From assembly GCA_964017185.1 (NCBI GenBank), contig OZ024872.1, positions 60,071,817 through 60,135,816 of the forward strand: a DNA stretch of 64,000 nt, read 5' to 3'. Of the stretch, positions 1-11,175 are shown in pieces. The DNA comes from Rugalucina vietnamica. Lineage: Eukaryota > Mollusca > Bivalvia > Lucinida > Lucinidae. The notes under the pieces were generated by a model. It made no database searches and had not been told where the DNA came from. It saw only the letters and a list, made by a program, of their open reading frames with translations. The position numbers and the translations under genes are program-made. How positions within the stretch are numbered: position 1 is the stretch's first letter; the number at the start of each line of letters is the position of its first letter.

Positions 1-985
1 AGAAATCCACATACACTGCGCTGGCATGATACAGTCGTCACTGATGGGCTGTGCTATTCTGTGGACGACACATTGTTACTTTGACAGTAGCATTAAAAGC
101 ATTACCAAAACTTCTCCAGCAAGACAAGAGGTTTTACAAAAGCACTAGCATTTTCTCAACACTATTCGCACTTCTCAGCAGATGACATCTTTTAAACCAC
201 TGTTGAAAAGATACAATGATTTCGGTATTTCATGATTGTGCAAGCAACTGTGACCAGCTCACATTGAAGAAGGACTGTGATACCACAGACTGATGAAAAA
301 CACACTCGGTGATCGTGTTTGGACCTTACGTTTACACTGTTAAGATGAGACCTGGTGTGACAGTGGCAAGAAGTGTGATGGTTGCGAACCATTGAGGAAA
401 ATGTGTAAGCATCATACACGAATGTCTATGTATTGCTCAAGATAAGATTTCTACAATCAATGTAAACTGAAAAGAATGAAAAATAAAAGCAAGTTCCTTT
501 AAGAGCAGGGAAAACATTAATGAGAAAGGAGATGGACAACATAAAAGGGACATTTGAATGACCGTAAATATTGGGTTAACTGGTAAAACATCAGACCGTA
601 GTCTCCTTCCTTCTTGCAGTCCATGCTACTATGTCAGGATGTGATACAGTAACATATTGTTGATGCATAGGAAAGAGGTCAGTCTGAAACCAATGTCGAA
701 GGGTTTCATACCTGAAAAGTTTGGTGAACTGTGTAAGCCTTTACCAGATAATATCAGGGGAATTATCGCATATGATATGGAGGATGTTATGGCAGCAATG
801 TAGAAACATTTCTGTAAGATATATGGTTTAATGTAAAACTGGTAAACAAAGGCTAATAAACACTCCCAAGCTTATGTCATATAATTACCATATACACAGT
901 TTACCAAAACAATGTGAAACCAGCACATGTTCAGACATCCATTTGAAAATCCACTCTTGATCAAGTGTGCGTAGTCTTATATCCA
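1..985. other. No recognisable feature
   Basis: I see no supported gene, RNA gene or repeat in this stretch. Open frames are short, AT-rich and show no familiar motif. It may be host intergenic or intronic DNA. Confidence 0.5.
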
Positions 986-991
986 ACTTAA

Positions 992-1491
992 AGGAATAGG
1001 TTTACAAACATTACCCTTCATTTCAAAAGAAAAAGATCAGTGAAACAAACAATTTGACACCACATTTATTAAAATCGGTCAAGTGGTTTTGAAGATATGA
1101 AAGTTTTAAGATTGAACAATGGCCGCCTAAGGTGGCCGCCATTTTGTTTAGCTAGTCACGTGACCAAAAAGGAAAAATGCTTATTTACAGTAGAAGACTT
1201 ACTTTTTACATTCGAAAACAGATCAGTATGATTCTACCAAGTGAATGAAAAGTATTTCAACAACTTTCATACTATAATATGCTTTGAAATGACAGTTATT
1301 TATAATTTCATGATTGTGAGGGAGTGACGTCATACACTCACAGCCTCGTTTTGGATTTGGGCCATCAAAATTTTCAAACCTCTATAATTTTCTTATACCT
1401 TGGTTGATTTTCATGAAATTTGTTGCAAACTGTTCAGCTACATGAAGGCTTTCATAAAACGCACACACACAAGTTTGTGTGGCCTATTCCT
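992..1491. mobile_element. TTAA-flanked MITE, about 500 bp
   Basis: The ends are inverted repeats AGGAATAGG and CCTATTCCT, flanked on both sides by TTAA (988-991 and 1492-1495). The match extends outward as ACTTAAAGGAATAGG (15 bp, perfect). A TTAA target is typical of piggyBac-type transposition, but the tip does not match the usual piggyBac tip, so the superfamily is uncertain. There is no transposase ORF inside. The interior contains a GGCCGCC palindrome near 1122-1140. Confidence 0.65.
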
Positions 1492-1497
1492 TTAAGT

Positions 1498-1989
1498 CAG
1501 GTCGAAAAAAATGTTAAAGGGTTCTGAGCGCTTGCGCCGATTACAACAGCCGACAGTGTGGCTCCAGCAACAGATAGCATACTTCAAGTAGAATGACTTG
1601 TTGTTGGTAGGCACAAGAAGGGTGAAACTAATGTTTTTTTTTCTGTGTGGAGCGAATTTTCACTTTGACACAACCGAGTTTTCGTCATAGCTGAGTTCGA
1701 CACAAGCAAGGTTGAAATACAATAACATATAGGGAGAGAGGCTTGGGAGTGAGGGATCAATTCGACATAAGTGGGGTTTTAGAGACAACCGAGTTGAGAT
1801 AGCGCAGGTGGCCTGTAATCTGTACAGTGTTTTGCAAATGCCATTGAAGAAACAACTTTTGCAATAGTTGAACAATATAGATGATGACTGTTGGGTATAA
1901 ACTAAACTCTAACTTGAACTGTTAAAAAAATAAAGTGAACCATTCAAAAACAAGACGTTGGTTATATGCAGCACATGAATGCTGTATTT
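1498..1989. other. No clear feature
   Basis: Nothing firm here. Phrases such as CGACATAAGTGGGG and ACAACCGAGTT near 1660-1800 vaguely resemble ends of pogo/Tigger elements, but I find no matching second end. Confidence 0.3.
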
Positions 1990-2479
1990 ATCAGAGACCA
2001 AGTTCTCTATATTATGATCCAGGATGCTGAAAGAAGTATCAAATGAATGCTATGGCAATGTACTATGAGCCTAAAGTCTCATATAAGAATAAGTTTGTTA
2101 GGGCTTTTGGTTGCCGAGATACAAGTCATTATGTCGTTTAATTTTTCCGCTTTTTCATTTTTCAATAAAATTCATGAAATTGAAGTTCATATCATTCTTA
2201 CATGAGGCTTTAGGGTCATAGTACATTGCCATATCATTCATTTGATACTCATTTTAGCATGCTAGGTTTGTTAACAACTCTGGTACAAGTGATTTTGTAC
2301 GTATGCCCCCTATTTTTTCCAAGATTTCCCCCGATTGCTTGTGGGTTTTATCAATTTTCACGAATAAGCAAATTCAACGGTTTGAATAATAGGTATTAAG
2401 GCTAAATCGCTAAGTCGTTGCATCACTATCAGACCAATTATAGTATTCCAGAGCATGCTATTGTTGGTATATGAATATT
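1990..2479. repeat. Repeat R, copy 1, left part
   Basis: This matches a second copy at about 31690-32054 and 35040-35415. Shared phrases include ATTGTATTCYAGAGCAT and TTCATGAATA runs. The copy is interrupted by F3 (2480-6890) and resumes at 6891. No coding capacity is recognised. Its value is as the empty-site comparison for two inserted elements. Confidence 0.6.
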
Positions 2480-2551
2480 TATACCCCCGGCATTTATGCC
2501 GACGGGTATATAGCTTTTGCTTTTCCGTTCGTCCGTTCGTATGTTAGTTAG

Positions 2552-4834
2552 TTAGTTAGTTAACCGGGTTCTCCGGGGAGAGTCTTCTACAGGCCAAGGT
2601 GGTGGGTTATTCTGATAATCTCTATAAACCTGACTAGATTGTTGACTAGGCTGCCTTTGCTGAATTGGCGGGTATCCTTGAGTGGGGGGATAACCACGGC
2701 TATCATACTGTGGGGGGTATCCAGTATACTGTGCAGGATAACCCTGAGATGCTGGATATCCCTGTACTGGATATCTCTGGTAGTTATTTGGCGAATAGCC
2801 ACGGTTTGAGTAATTATCCTGCCTAGCGGGGCTGGTATAGTGTGGACCATTGCCACCACCAGGCGATCCACCCCGATAACCGCCAGGTGATCTTTGTCTG
2901 GACCAACTTTGGCCCTGTGGTCCTGACGAATATCGCGATGGGGACCGTGATGGTGATCTATAGAAAGCAGGCAGTCCTTTTATGATTTTCATCATGTCGT
3001 CACATTTTCTTTCAATGCCTGCCACTCTATTTTCCTCTTCAACACTGAAAACCCTCTCTTGAAATGATACCTTTCCACCATTAATTGCCTTTTTGTTTGC
3101 AAGAATTGTTTTAATGCGCTTGCACGCTTCGTGAATAGTTGAGGGTGATTCATTCATTACCATCGTGGCTGCTTCTTTGTGCTTGCAGCCACGAAGGAAT
3201 GCCTCAGTTGATACTTGCTGAATGAGAGCTGTCCGCTCACTTTTGTAACCGTCGAGTGTAATTGTCATAATGCGCTGCAAATATGACTCGAGAGTTTCAT
3301 CCTCCTCTTGTTTAGAGGAATGAAGGCGTTGCCTTGCTGCTATTGGCTCCTCTTTTAAGTCAAAACGCAAGGCAAGCTCCTGTCTTAGTCCATCATAATT
3401 GTCTCTATTGTCTGACCTCGAGGCATATTCCAACGCTTTGTCCGTCAAGCAGTCATATAGTCTGTCAAGTTTCTTGTCATCAGACCAACCCTTTCTTCTG
3501 GCTATCCTGTCAAATTTCATTATAAAGGATGACCAGGACAGACCAGAAGAAGGGTCCCCGGAATACAGCTGAAGCCGTGGAGGCGGAGGCGAATTGCTCC
3601 GGCTGGAACTGTCAGAAGTTGACCGTCTAGACCGGTATCTCCTGTGTCTAGAACGGCCTCTATCTGAAACAGTCTGGCCAGCTGTGGTATCTCCTTGTCC
3701 GGTTTGTGATGTTGGTAGTCCGGTCAGAGATGTTGGTTGTTGTGTCAGAGGTACTGGTTGTATAGTGAGTGATGTTGGTTGTCCTGTCAGTGATGTTGGT
3801 TGTGCAGTGATTGATGTTGGTTGTGCAGTGATTGATGTTGGTTGTCCTGTCATATTTTTCGAAATTTCCTGTGTAGCGACTGGGCTGATGGTGTTAGAAA
3901 AAATGGCCGACTTCGGAATCGCTGCCATTATGCTATCAATTAGCATCTGTTGAGGGTGTTTTGGTTTAACGTCCACTGTAGCAGCAGGAATGGGCTGAAA
4001 TATAGCTGTAGTAGGTTGTGTTAAAACAGGTTTGGATGGTGGTGGAGTTGCCAACTGACCAGATGGCTGGACAGGTGAGTTTTGGTTGTCAGTCTTTAAG
4101 GTGAAAGGATCTGGAGGGGTTGATAGTGATTTTTTGAAGATTGGCAATTTCTGGGTCACTGGGACAGGTGGCTGTAACCATTTGCTTACATCTAACATGA
4201 AAGTGTCATGGACAGACATTTTTGATTTGAGCTCTGCCGTTGCTTTGTCCTGATGAGCTAATTGAGCTTGTAAATTGGTATTTACTGTTTGCATCTTTCC
4301 CATGGAATCTGTAATCATCATCATTTTTTGAGATAAGTTGGTACCTAATAGATGCAATTGATGGGACATGACGTCCACTTGTTGGGCCAACATTATCACA
4401 GATTCCTGGACAGGGTCAGGATTTTCTGGGTTTTCTTGGTGAAGCTGTTGCTTCACCATTGTTTGTGAGGTTTGTTCAGTCTGATCCATCTGTTCGGCTG
4501 TTTCATTATCATAAAAGTCATCTTGCTGTCCCGAGAGGATATTTGAACCAGTCTGGGGTGCGGGAGAGAAAGGGTATTGTGTGTCAGATTCCTCCGATTT
4601 TTCTGAGCCGTCTGAAGTGGCATGAAATATGAGGGATAATTTACCATCATCAATCCATTGCTGCCAAACTTCAGCTTTGAGTCTTATAGCCGCCAAATGA
4701 TTGACAGTTATTTGTGGTTGTTTACCGGCCAGAACTTCATTTCTCAGACTAATAATGTCTGCGGCATACTTGGGTCCAATGTTCTCAAGAGTTTGCAGGT
4801 CTGCCTGCGAACATGTATATATGTTAATTGACAT
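2552..4834 (-). CDS. gag: Retrotransposon Gag polyprotein (760 aa, C-terminally truncated)
   Basis: Gag would form the virus-like particle of the LTR element. The frame is open up to 4915, but I place the start at the ATG at 4834 because the 27 extra residues are encoded by a 33-bp tandem repeat of the leader. Parts in order: an N-terminal segment resembling a helix-hairpin-helix (NIGPKYAADIISLR, about residues 12-30); a Gln-rich, likely coiled-coil stretch (about 140-205); a degenerate TAQPTSI-type peptide repeat encoded by 21-24-bp DNA repeats at 3715-3860; an RS-rich linker; a capsid-like helical region (YSGDPSSGLSWSSF to about LANKKA); and a Gly/Tyr/Pro/Gln-rich tail with repeated GYPP. 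No CCHC zinc knuckle is seen. The stop codon falls at the junction with flanking DNA, so the natural C-terminus is probably lost. The frame has no internal stop, which suggests a recent insertion. Confidence 0.72.
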   Translation of the reverse strand: MSINIYTCSQADLQTLENIGPKYAADIISLRNEVLAGKQPQITVNHLAAIRLKAEVWQQWIDDGKLSLIFHATSDGSEKSEESDTQYPFSPAPQTGSNILSGQQDDFYDNETAEQMDQTEQTSQTMVKQQLHQENPENPDPVQESVIMLAQQVDVMSHQLHLLGTNLSQKMMMITDSMGKMQTVNTNLQAQLAHQDKATAELKSKMSVHDTFMLDVSKWLQPPVPVTQKLPIFKKSLSTPPDPFTLKTDNQNSPVQPSGQLATPPPSKPVLTQPTTAIFQPIPAATVDVKPKHPQQMLIDSIMAAIPKSAIFSNTISPVATQEISKNMTGQPTSITAQPTSITAQPTSLTGQPTSLTIQPVPLTQQPTSLTGLPTSQTGQGDTTAGQTVSDRGRSRHRRYRSRRSTSDSSSRSNSPPPPRLQLYSGDPSSGLSWSSFIMKFDRIARRKGWSDDKKLDRLYDCLTDKALEYASRSDNRDNYDGLRQELALRFDLKEEPIAARQRLHSSKQEEDETLESYLQRIMTITLDGYKSERTALIQQVSTEAFLRGCKHKEAATMVMNESPSTIHEACKRIKTILANKKAINGGKVSFQERVFSVEEENRVAGIERKCDDMMKIIKGLPAFYRSPSRSPSRYSSGPQGQSWSRQRSPGGYRGGSPGGGNGPHYTSPARQDNYSNRGYSPNNYQRYPVQGYPASQGYPAQYTGYPPQYDSRGYPPTQGYPPIQQRQPSQQSSQVYRDYQNNPPPWPVEDSPRRTRLTN

Positions 4835-4882
4835 AGTGATATTGGCACTAATAAGCAAGTCACAATGAACATACACAAAAGT

Positions 4883-4963
4883 ACAGGTGAGCAATACAGG
4901 AAAATATATGGGCAATACAGGTGAGCAATACAGGAAAATATATGGGCAAAACAGGTGAGGGAA
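4883..4963. repeat. 33-bp tandem repeat in gag leader
   Basis: About 2.3 copies of a unit containing GCAATACAGGAAAATATATG occur just upstream of the gag start on the minus strand. They create the spurious N-terminal extension of the open frame. Confidence 0.7.
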
Positions 4964-5538
4964 ACAGGCTTAAATCAACAATTGGGCAAAAAACAAGTCA
5001 AACAACATGTAATTTCAATATTTAATTCAAAAATAAGGTCACCCGTATGACTGAATATCACACGTTTGACAAAAGCCAATAACTTTCCTGTAAATAAGAA
5101 AATAATGATAATACAAATAAGCGTTGCGTTTGGGGACTGGAAAATGACCTTGAATATGTTTAATAATTTAGAAATTACCTTTTAAGACGCTAATTTGATG
5201 TTTTTAACACGAAAATCCCGCAATTTTGACAATCCGGAAATGAATTTTGCTTTTGACACTAGATAAACACGAATGTTCCGAAAATGAGTCGCAAAGGACA
5301 ATTTTGTTGAATGCCGTAATTTTTCACAATTTTGACAAAAGAAATATTTCAATTTTGAAAGTAAATACAAATTTAGATAATTTTGGAATTATTTGAAACA
5401 GAAATTAAAGAAATATATTGCAAATTCAAAAAGCCACGTGGTTTTTCAAAAGTTGACTCCCTGCAAATTTCCGCAAGAAGTCGGGGGTTTACGCAACAAT
5501 ATAAATAACGAGAGGCCAAGGACAATTACCTTTGTATT

Positions 5539-5548
5539 CTCGTCGCCA
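5539..5548 (-). other. Primer-binding site (tRNA-Ser-like)
   Basis: The minus strand reads TGGCGACGAG. From my knowledge of serine tRNA ends (…CTCGTCGCCA), this is complementary to the 3' end of tRNA-Ser(GCT). It lies three bases inside the proposed LTR edge, where a PBS is expected. Confidence 0.65.
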
Positions 5549-5551
5549 CTT

Positions 5552-5783
5552 TGATAAGCCGCAACTTACCATAAAGTATATCTCCCAGGCTCCAGTTGTC
5601 TGTAGAGTCTCGAGGACGTCTGTTCAGTTGTAGAGCTAGGAATCGAATGGCCGTCTCTCAGGTTTTGCACGTGGTCGTCACTCGGGAATCTCCGTCATTC
5701 GCCGGAAACATCCGATGTTGCTGTTGTGGCAATCTCCTCCTCAGAAGGCACTCCTTGTCAAGCACTCGTTCACGGGCCTGTCA
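5552..5783 (-). repeat. 5' LTR of the truncated retrotransposon (about 232 bp)
   Basis: On the minus strand it begins TGACAGGCCCG at the insertion boundary and ends ...TTATCA three bases before the primer-binding site, giving TG...CA ends. No second LTR exists in the window, so the boundaries rest on these signals only. Confidence 0.5.
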
Positions 5784-6890
5784 GTTAGTTAGTTCGTTTC
5801 TTCGTTCGTAATTCCGGAACGTTCGTGGAATTTACGTCAAAGTTTTGGTTAAAGTTTCTCTAGAGGTGTATATCTCATGAACCAATGGTCAGAAACCATT
5901 CATATTTGGACCATAGGTACCCTATAGGGTTTGCTTTGTTTCCATGAGTTCGGACCCCAGGGCCCATCCCCAGGGGTAGGGCTGGAGGTCAAAATCTAGG
6001 TCACCTTTAAAATATACTGTTTACAATTTTAATGTTTCTTCTATAATTCCATATCTTAACAAACAGTCATAGGGATGTATTCTTATTTAGTTCATAGATA
6101 CCCCATAGGGTTTGCTTTCATACTCCATGCTCGGTAACATCTCCAGGGGGTGGGGCTAGAGGTCAAAATCTAGGACTTATTTATAATATGATAAATATCA
6201 TAATAAATATTTTCTGTAAGTCTGTTTTCTTGACATCCACAAAGTTTTATCAGAAAGCATTCATACTTAGACCATAGGTACCATGTAAGGTTCAGACACT
6301 AGGGTCCATGTGCGGGGGGTGGGGCTAGAGGTCAAAATCTAGAACTTCTTTAAAAAAATGTATTTCTTTACTTTTCTTTACCACCATGTTCAGAAATGAT
6401 TCGTACTCGCACCAAAGGTACACTATAAGGTTTGCCTTGTTCCTAATGACATTAGACTCTAGGGTCCGTGCCCTGAGGGTGGGGCTAGAGGTCAAAATAT
6501 AGGACATCTTATTTTTTTTTTTTTTTTTTTTTTTAATATTATTGAAGAATGACATTCTACTTTACATCTAGGACCGAGGACCTGACCCTCAATGTCCGCG
6601 ATCAAGTCCTAGATTGAGTATACAAGTCAGCTCTGTATACTGCTCTAAAATAGATCTGTCATTCTACTACACCCCCCACCCCCAACCCTCCCCATGGTTT
6701 TAGACGGTGTTTTTTTGCAAATACAAATTTTTAAGATTTACTTGTTGAGGGCGCTCTCTTTCATCAGGAATTGAGGTTTGTGTCATTGTCAGTGAGCATG
6801 TCTGGATTGGTGGCGGTGGGCCGAGGGGTGGGGGCGTTGGAGGGAGCTACCAGCCGGGGGTATACGTGCCTCTCAAGGCACTTTTTCTAG

Positions 6891-8050
6891 TTTTGTGAGT
6901 ACACCCTATTCTTTAGAATCATACTGAGGGTGGGTGTGGAAACTATGTAATTTTACATCATGCAAATGTGTTCATTGATGACAATATTTATGGCAATAAG
7001 GTGGTCCCTGAGACCACACTATTAGTAATGAAAATTGGTGTCAGTGATGCAAGATAGATCATCTTATAACCCATCCAAAACCTTGCTTTTCCCTCGTTTT
7101 CCCTCTATTTTCGACATTTTTATTAATATTCATGAATATGCAAATGAGATAATTTTCATTTAGGCACATGACATCAATAAATATGTAATATGATATTACT
7201 GGTTCAATAACAGTGTCACAATGATAGTTTGGGCTTGAAATCAGTTTATGGATTTTAACGATTTTTCTGTCATTTTAGTGTTTTCATTAAAATTCATGAA
7301 TATGCAAATTAGGTAATTTGCATTACTTACAACAGGATAAAAGGGTCATGTCTAAGCTTTAAATCAGGCCAGGTGCAGTAGTCTAGGATAAGTGATAGTG
7401 CAGACATGAGCAATTTTGTATGTACACCTCCATGCTCAAGAATCACATTAACGGTTGCCATGAACACCATGCGGTTTTCTTTTTCATAGTGCAAATAAGA
7501 TTATCTTTGAGGACAAAAATTCTTTGCATTTAATGGTCATTTAATTCTTTGCATTCAATTCCCAATGAACGATTTTGCATCCATGAAAAATTGTCCTGGG
7601 GATGCAAGGTAGGTCAAATTAGCTCCTGGGATAAAATAGGATAATGTAATAAGCTAATTAGTATGCAAATTAGCTGGTAGTTACGTTAGGGAAAGTACAC
7701 ATATTGGTTTCATTATAGATGTTTGACATACTAGAAGAAATGCTTGTTGTGTTTGTTGAATATTTCTATTGCCTTGGCTTCAAACTGTGCTTAATTTGGA
7801 CATTTTGATCAATAATTTGATAAAATCGTCAGTATTTATGAGTATTCATGAATATTCATAGATTCAGAATTATGAATTATTTGCATATTTAAATTCAGGT
7901 GAAGGATAAATGCCTTCACTTTAATTTGGTACCACGTTTGCTGATCTATCTTAAAGATTGGCTGAGATACATCCATTTTACTACTCATACTAGCACATAT
8001 GAAGCATAGTGCAGCACAGAGTTATCTCCCCATTTTCCAATATGACGCTA
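6891..8050. repeat. Repeat R, copy 1, right part
   Basis: This resumes after F3 and parallels 31840-32054 and 35040-35415: GGTGGTCCCT, GATGCAAGATAGATC, CATGAATATGCAAAT, TTTTGTATGTACAC and GGACACCATGC-like phrases occur in the same order. It is AT-rich, contains repeated TTCATGAATATGCAAAT blocks, and has no ORF of note. Confidence 0.55.
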
Positions 8051-9099
8051 CACTTTTTTGACCCGACAACAACCGGGAAATGAAAGGAGACATAATAACC
8101 TTTAATTTGATATCAAATTTAGCCTTTAGAATCATGGGTGTATTTTTCGTCAAAACTAAGCCTCGTACGAGTTTCATCGTCCCAACTATATTTGCTTGCT
8201 TTTTATGAGTTTACTACAGGGCACACTAGGATGAAACAATAAAATGGTTAAATGCATTTTGAGGTCTCTTGTCTACGTGTAGATGTCAAAAAATGTCCTT
8301 TGAATTTAAACTGTAATTTTAATGTATGTACAACAAGCCAATTTCAATATTTCGTTTTGCAATAGATTGAACTATTTTGATTTTTGCAAGATATGTTTAT
8401 CTATGTTTGAAAAATATATTGCATGGATTATATTTTTTCTAAGTTGTTTTTCTTTAAAAATATTCGCAAATTTAAGAAAAAGTGCCATTGGTTTTACCCC
8501 AGGTATCTTTCAAGGCGTCTATTTCGAAGTGTTTATTTCTTTCGTGAATTCTTTTGGCATCATTATAAAGGGGAAATGTAGCCCTTTCAATCAAGGTATA
8601 ATACAACAACCTATAATGTCTATTAACAAAGTTATAACACCTATGATAGAACTTTCTGACCTACCCTCGTATTTACTATACATCATAAAATAAAATAAAA
8701 CATTTGACGTTCACAAAATTTGCAAAATCAAATTTTTGGGCCTTAGATTATTTTAAGGAGTAGATGTGTCTTGGATTGTGTTATAATATTAAATCAGTTT
8801 GACATAAATATAAGAGCTGCCAAATATTTCAAATTTAATTTTAATAACATAAAATGTATATGAATTCCAGAATACCCCTTTTGCCAGATGTATTCTGATA
8901 AAATATTTAAAAAAAAAGAAAAAAAAAAAAAAAATCTACACGCAGATTTATGCCGAAAAATGTAAAATAAAGAGGTTTACACGATGTTTTTGCATGTATC
9001 AAATGTTTTATTTTACAGAGAATGCATGCAACAGATTTTCTATTCAAATAACAAAGAAGCTATCAGAAACACTCAAACTTTTGGTGGGAAACCTATGAA
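8051..9099. other. AT-rich stretch, nothing recognised
   Basis: It contains a poly(A)-rich tract near 8910-8935 and an open frame at 8322-8693 with low-complexity, hydrophobic composition typical of chance AT-rich translation. I do not call a gene. Confidence 0.4.
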
Positions 9100-9353
9100 T
9101 TCTTCCAGAATTCTTTGAAAATCCCTTTTGTGTGTAATAATTGAAAATTGTTTCAGAAATATTTTGATATTTAATATTTTTGCTCAAACGGTTGATTGTG
9201 GGTTCATGTTTTAACCACCTCAGTGAGGTGGTTCTAACTAGTACCAACAATCTATGTTTTGGATCAAAAATACCCCTATAAAAATACATTTTCACTATAT
9301 AAAAGTGGGGTGTAAGGGGGTACTCATTGCATGGATAAGTTTGCATGCTTTTA
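9100..9353. mobile_element. Hairpin MITE family P, copy 1 (degenerate, interrupted)
   Basis: This resembles the copies at 41895, 54537 and 62073. The diagnostic core is a palindrome around GTTAGAACCNCCTCAGTGAGG, with TTTTTGCTCAAA on the left, its inverse on the right, and a GGGGTATAC-like tail. This copy is diverged (ACCACCTCAGTGAGGTGGT) and ends where a mariner-ended MITE starts. Confidence 0.65.
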
Positions 9354-10370
9354 TTGAGGGGCGTTCGGAAAGTTCGAATAATTGTTTGATCATTCAACTA
9401 ATATTCATAGTAATACAAAAAGAAACATACCTAAAACTTCAACATGTCCTCTATAAATGCTGTGAAAACCAAGATGATGCACAAAGACATAATAAAAATA
9501 TGTTCATTACAAAAAGGTGTGGTATGGATACCCGGAGCACGCCAACGTCAAGATGACGTTGCGAAGACGTCAAACTTTCTTTTAATCCAGTTGGCGATGA
9601 TCACACTTTCTCAACATAAACACCAACAATATCTACGCATTTAATGTGTCTGTTCATTCTTTGTTATAAGTTTTCGTAACCAGTATCAGTATGTAGTGAT
9701 ACAGCTCCCTGAGTCTATTTTGCTAATATTCTCCGCTGAATCATCAAATTTTTCGCAAATTTTAATGGAACACAATTCCACTGTCGGTTGGTTGCTCCTA
9801 AAATCGCCGCCAGTTTCTTTTATTCCACTCTTAAAACATGCAAACTATTTGTACATAAATGTTGAACTATATTATTTATAGTTTTCCAGTTTATTTTACC
9901 ATCTTAAGTGTCTCTGTGTGTGTTTTATGAAGAAAATACAGATGTTCATAATCTTTTGCAACGCAACGACACAATTTGAAGTCATGGTTTCCCCATACAA
10001 CCCTCGTAATAAAGGACCATAACTTCTTTGTGGAACATCCAATTGACTTTAAATTTTCAGGAAACAGTGTCATGTTGTTGAAATATTACAAGACGATTCC
10101 GTGCTTTTCTGGCGATGAACAAAAAGTCAGAAATTAAGTTTATTTCTTTAAGACTTCGTTTAAAAAAGTGATATTTTTCGGACTGCTCCGGGTACCGATG
10201 ATGACGTTGCCACGACAACCTGTATTTTCGGTTTCTATGATCACTTTTCTTTCTTTTTTCTATCAACAGTTTAGAATAAGTGGAAGTTCACGCACAACAA
10301 CTTTCCGGTACAACGGATGAAAATTATGGGAGATATAACACAATTACACGAACTTTCCGAACAACCTACG
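9354..10370. mobile_element. Mariner-ended MITE 1 (1.0 kb)
   Basis: The ends are imperfect inverted repeats with GTTCGGAAAGTTCG conserved about 7-10 bases in. TA flanks both sides (9352-9353 and 10371-10372). GAGGGGCGTTCGGAAAGT-type tips and a TA target are typical of mariner/Tc1 elements. No transposase frame is recognisable, so this is a non-autonomous or decayed copy. Confidence 0.7.
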
Positions 10371-10831
10371 TATATCCACTTTTAGGTGAAATTGAAACTT
10401 TTGAAAGGTGAAGGCTAGGGTTTTGAAAAAAAAGGTACAAGTAGGCAAAGATCAGGAAAAGGTGCAATCAGAAAAAAGATTCTTAGAGATAGGAAAATAC
10501 AAACTGATTGCTAGCAATCCCTGAGGATTGGAAAAATAAGAGCATTAAATGAATGTACGCGGAGAGTTTTTTTGGGCCGCCACACGGCACAACCACAAGA
10601 ACTCTGATATAAAAAGGTACAAGTAGGCAAAGATCAGGAAAAGGCGCAATCAGAAATTTCATATACAGATTCCTGCATTTTTTTCATGACGGAATTATGC
10701 CCCTTTCTGTGTGATGTCCTTTTGAAACAAAGCTTGAAAATCATGTGTGCAAGATAACTCAGAAAGAATTTGAGCTATAGACTTTATATTTGGTATACTG
10801 ATTTGAGCCGAGAGGAATTGATCAGCCGATT

Positions 10832-10838
<7 letters not shown>

Positions 10839-10873
<35 letters not shown>

Positions 10874-11123
10874 ATTCAGTTTAACGTCCCTTTCAAGATT
10901 AATTCAGCTCATATGAGACGGGCCAATCAGTAGGTGGGGCGAAAACGGGAGAACCCCGAGAAAAACCACCTGACACACCCGCAAGCAGAACTTGGCTTGT
11001 CTCACATGTGGCCAGAGCGGGGCTCGAACCCACACCAGACACAGCGGTGAGATGATCGAATTATTAAGTGCGGTAATGAAATATCAGCGCTCTTAACCAC
11101 TCGGCCACGGGGGCAGCCCACCT
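10839..11123 (-). mobile_element. tRNA-derived SINE, copy 1
   Basis: On the minus strand the head is GTGGCCGAGTGGTTAAGAGC (A-box region) and GGTTCGAGCCCC (B box), resembling Ser/Leu tRNAs. A conserved-looking body follows (GGTGGTTTTTCTCGGGGTTC), then the tail GGGACGTTAAACTGAATC and poly(A). An 11-bp target duplication, GATTAACTTTT, flanks it (10828-10838 and 11124-11134). The body resembles SINEs with shared core domains reported in molluscs; which core domain it is I cannot say without a database. Confidence 0.9.
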
Positions 11124-11175
11124 GATTAACTTTTGAAGACTCCCTGTCAAAATTTGACAGAATTACAGAATTTTG

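Larger units (their letters stand above)
2555..5783 (-). mobile_element. Truncated LTR retrotransposon (Ty3/gypsy-like) inside F3
   Basis: On the minus strand it reads LTR, primer-binding site, leader, gag, then stops. The right boundary abuts GTTAGTTAG and the left boundary abuts GTTAGTTAGTT, both within the F3 microsatellite, so a GTTAG duplication is plausible but ambiguous. Protease, reverse transcriptase, integrase and the 3' LTR are absent. Either the 3' part was deleted through the GTTAG repeats or the insertion was incomplete. The Ty3/gypsy assignment rests on the gag style and a tRNA-Ser-like PBS and is tentative. Confidence 0.65.
2480..6890 (+). mobile_element. F3, Helentron-like non-autonomous element, interrupted
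   Basis: The head is a hairpin (2480-2510) beginning TATACCCCCGGC, followed by a CGTTCGTCCGTTCG/GTTAG microsatellite. Four tandem units of about 165 bp follow (about 5838-6500), sharing the phrases GGTGGGGCTAGAGGTCAAA and TAGGGTTTGC. The tail (6853-6864) is GCCGGGGGTATA, the inverse of the head. Next come the hairpin GTGCCT-CTCA-AGGCAC (6866-6881) and TTTTTCTAG, then T. Hairpin plus CTRR followed by T is the known Helitron/Helentron 3' signature. The element sits in repeat R without an obvious target duplication. An LTR element (2555-5783) has landed in its microsatellite. Confidence 0.7.

Noticed and set aside
3334..3953. Plus-strand frames across the gag region
   Set aside because: They are antisense shadows of the gag frame; the Val/Gly/Cys repeat reflects the 21-24-bp DNA repeat.
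7050..7330. Octamer-like ATGCAAAT motifs as regulatory sites
   Set aside because: They are part of repeat R and recur in its second copy at 35060-35250, so they are explained by the repeat.
8322..8693. 123-codon frame as a possible gene
   Set aside because: AT-rich, hydrophobic low-complexity translation with no motif; expected by chance in DNA of this composition.
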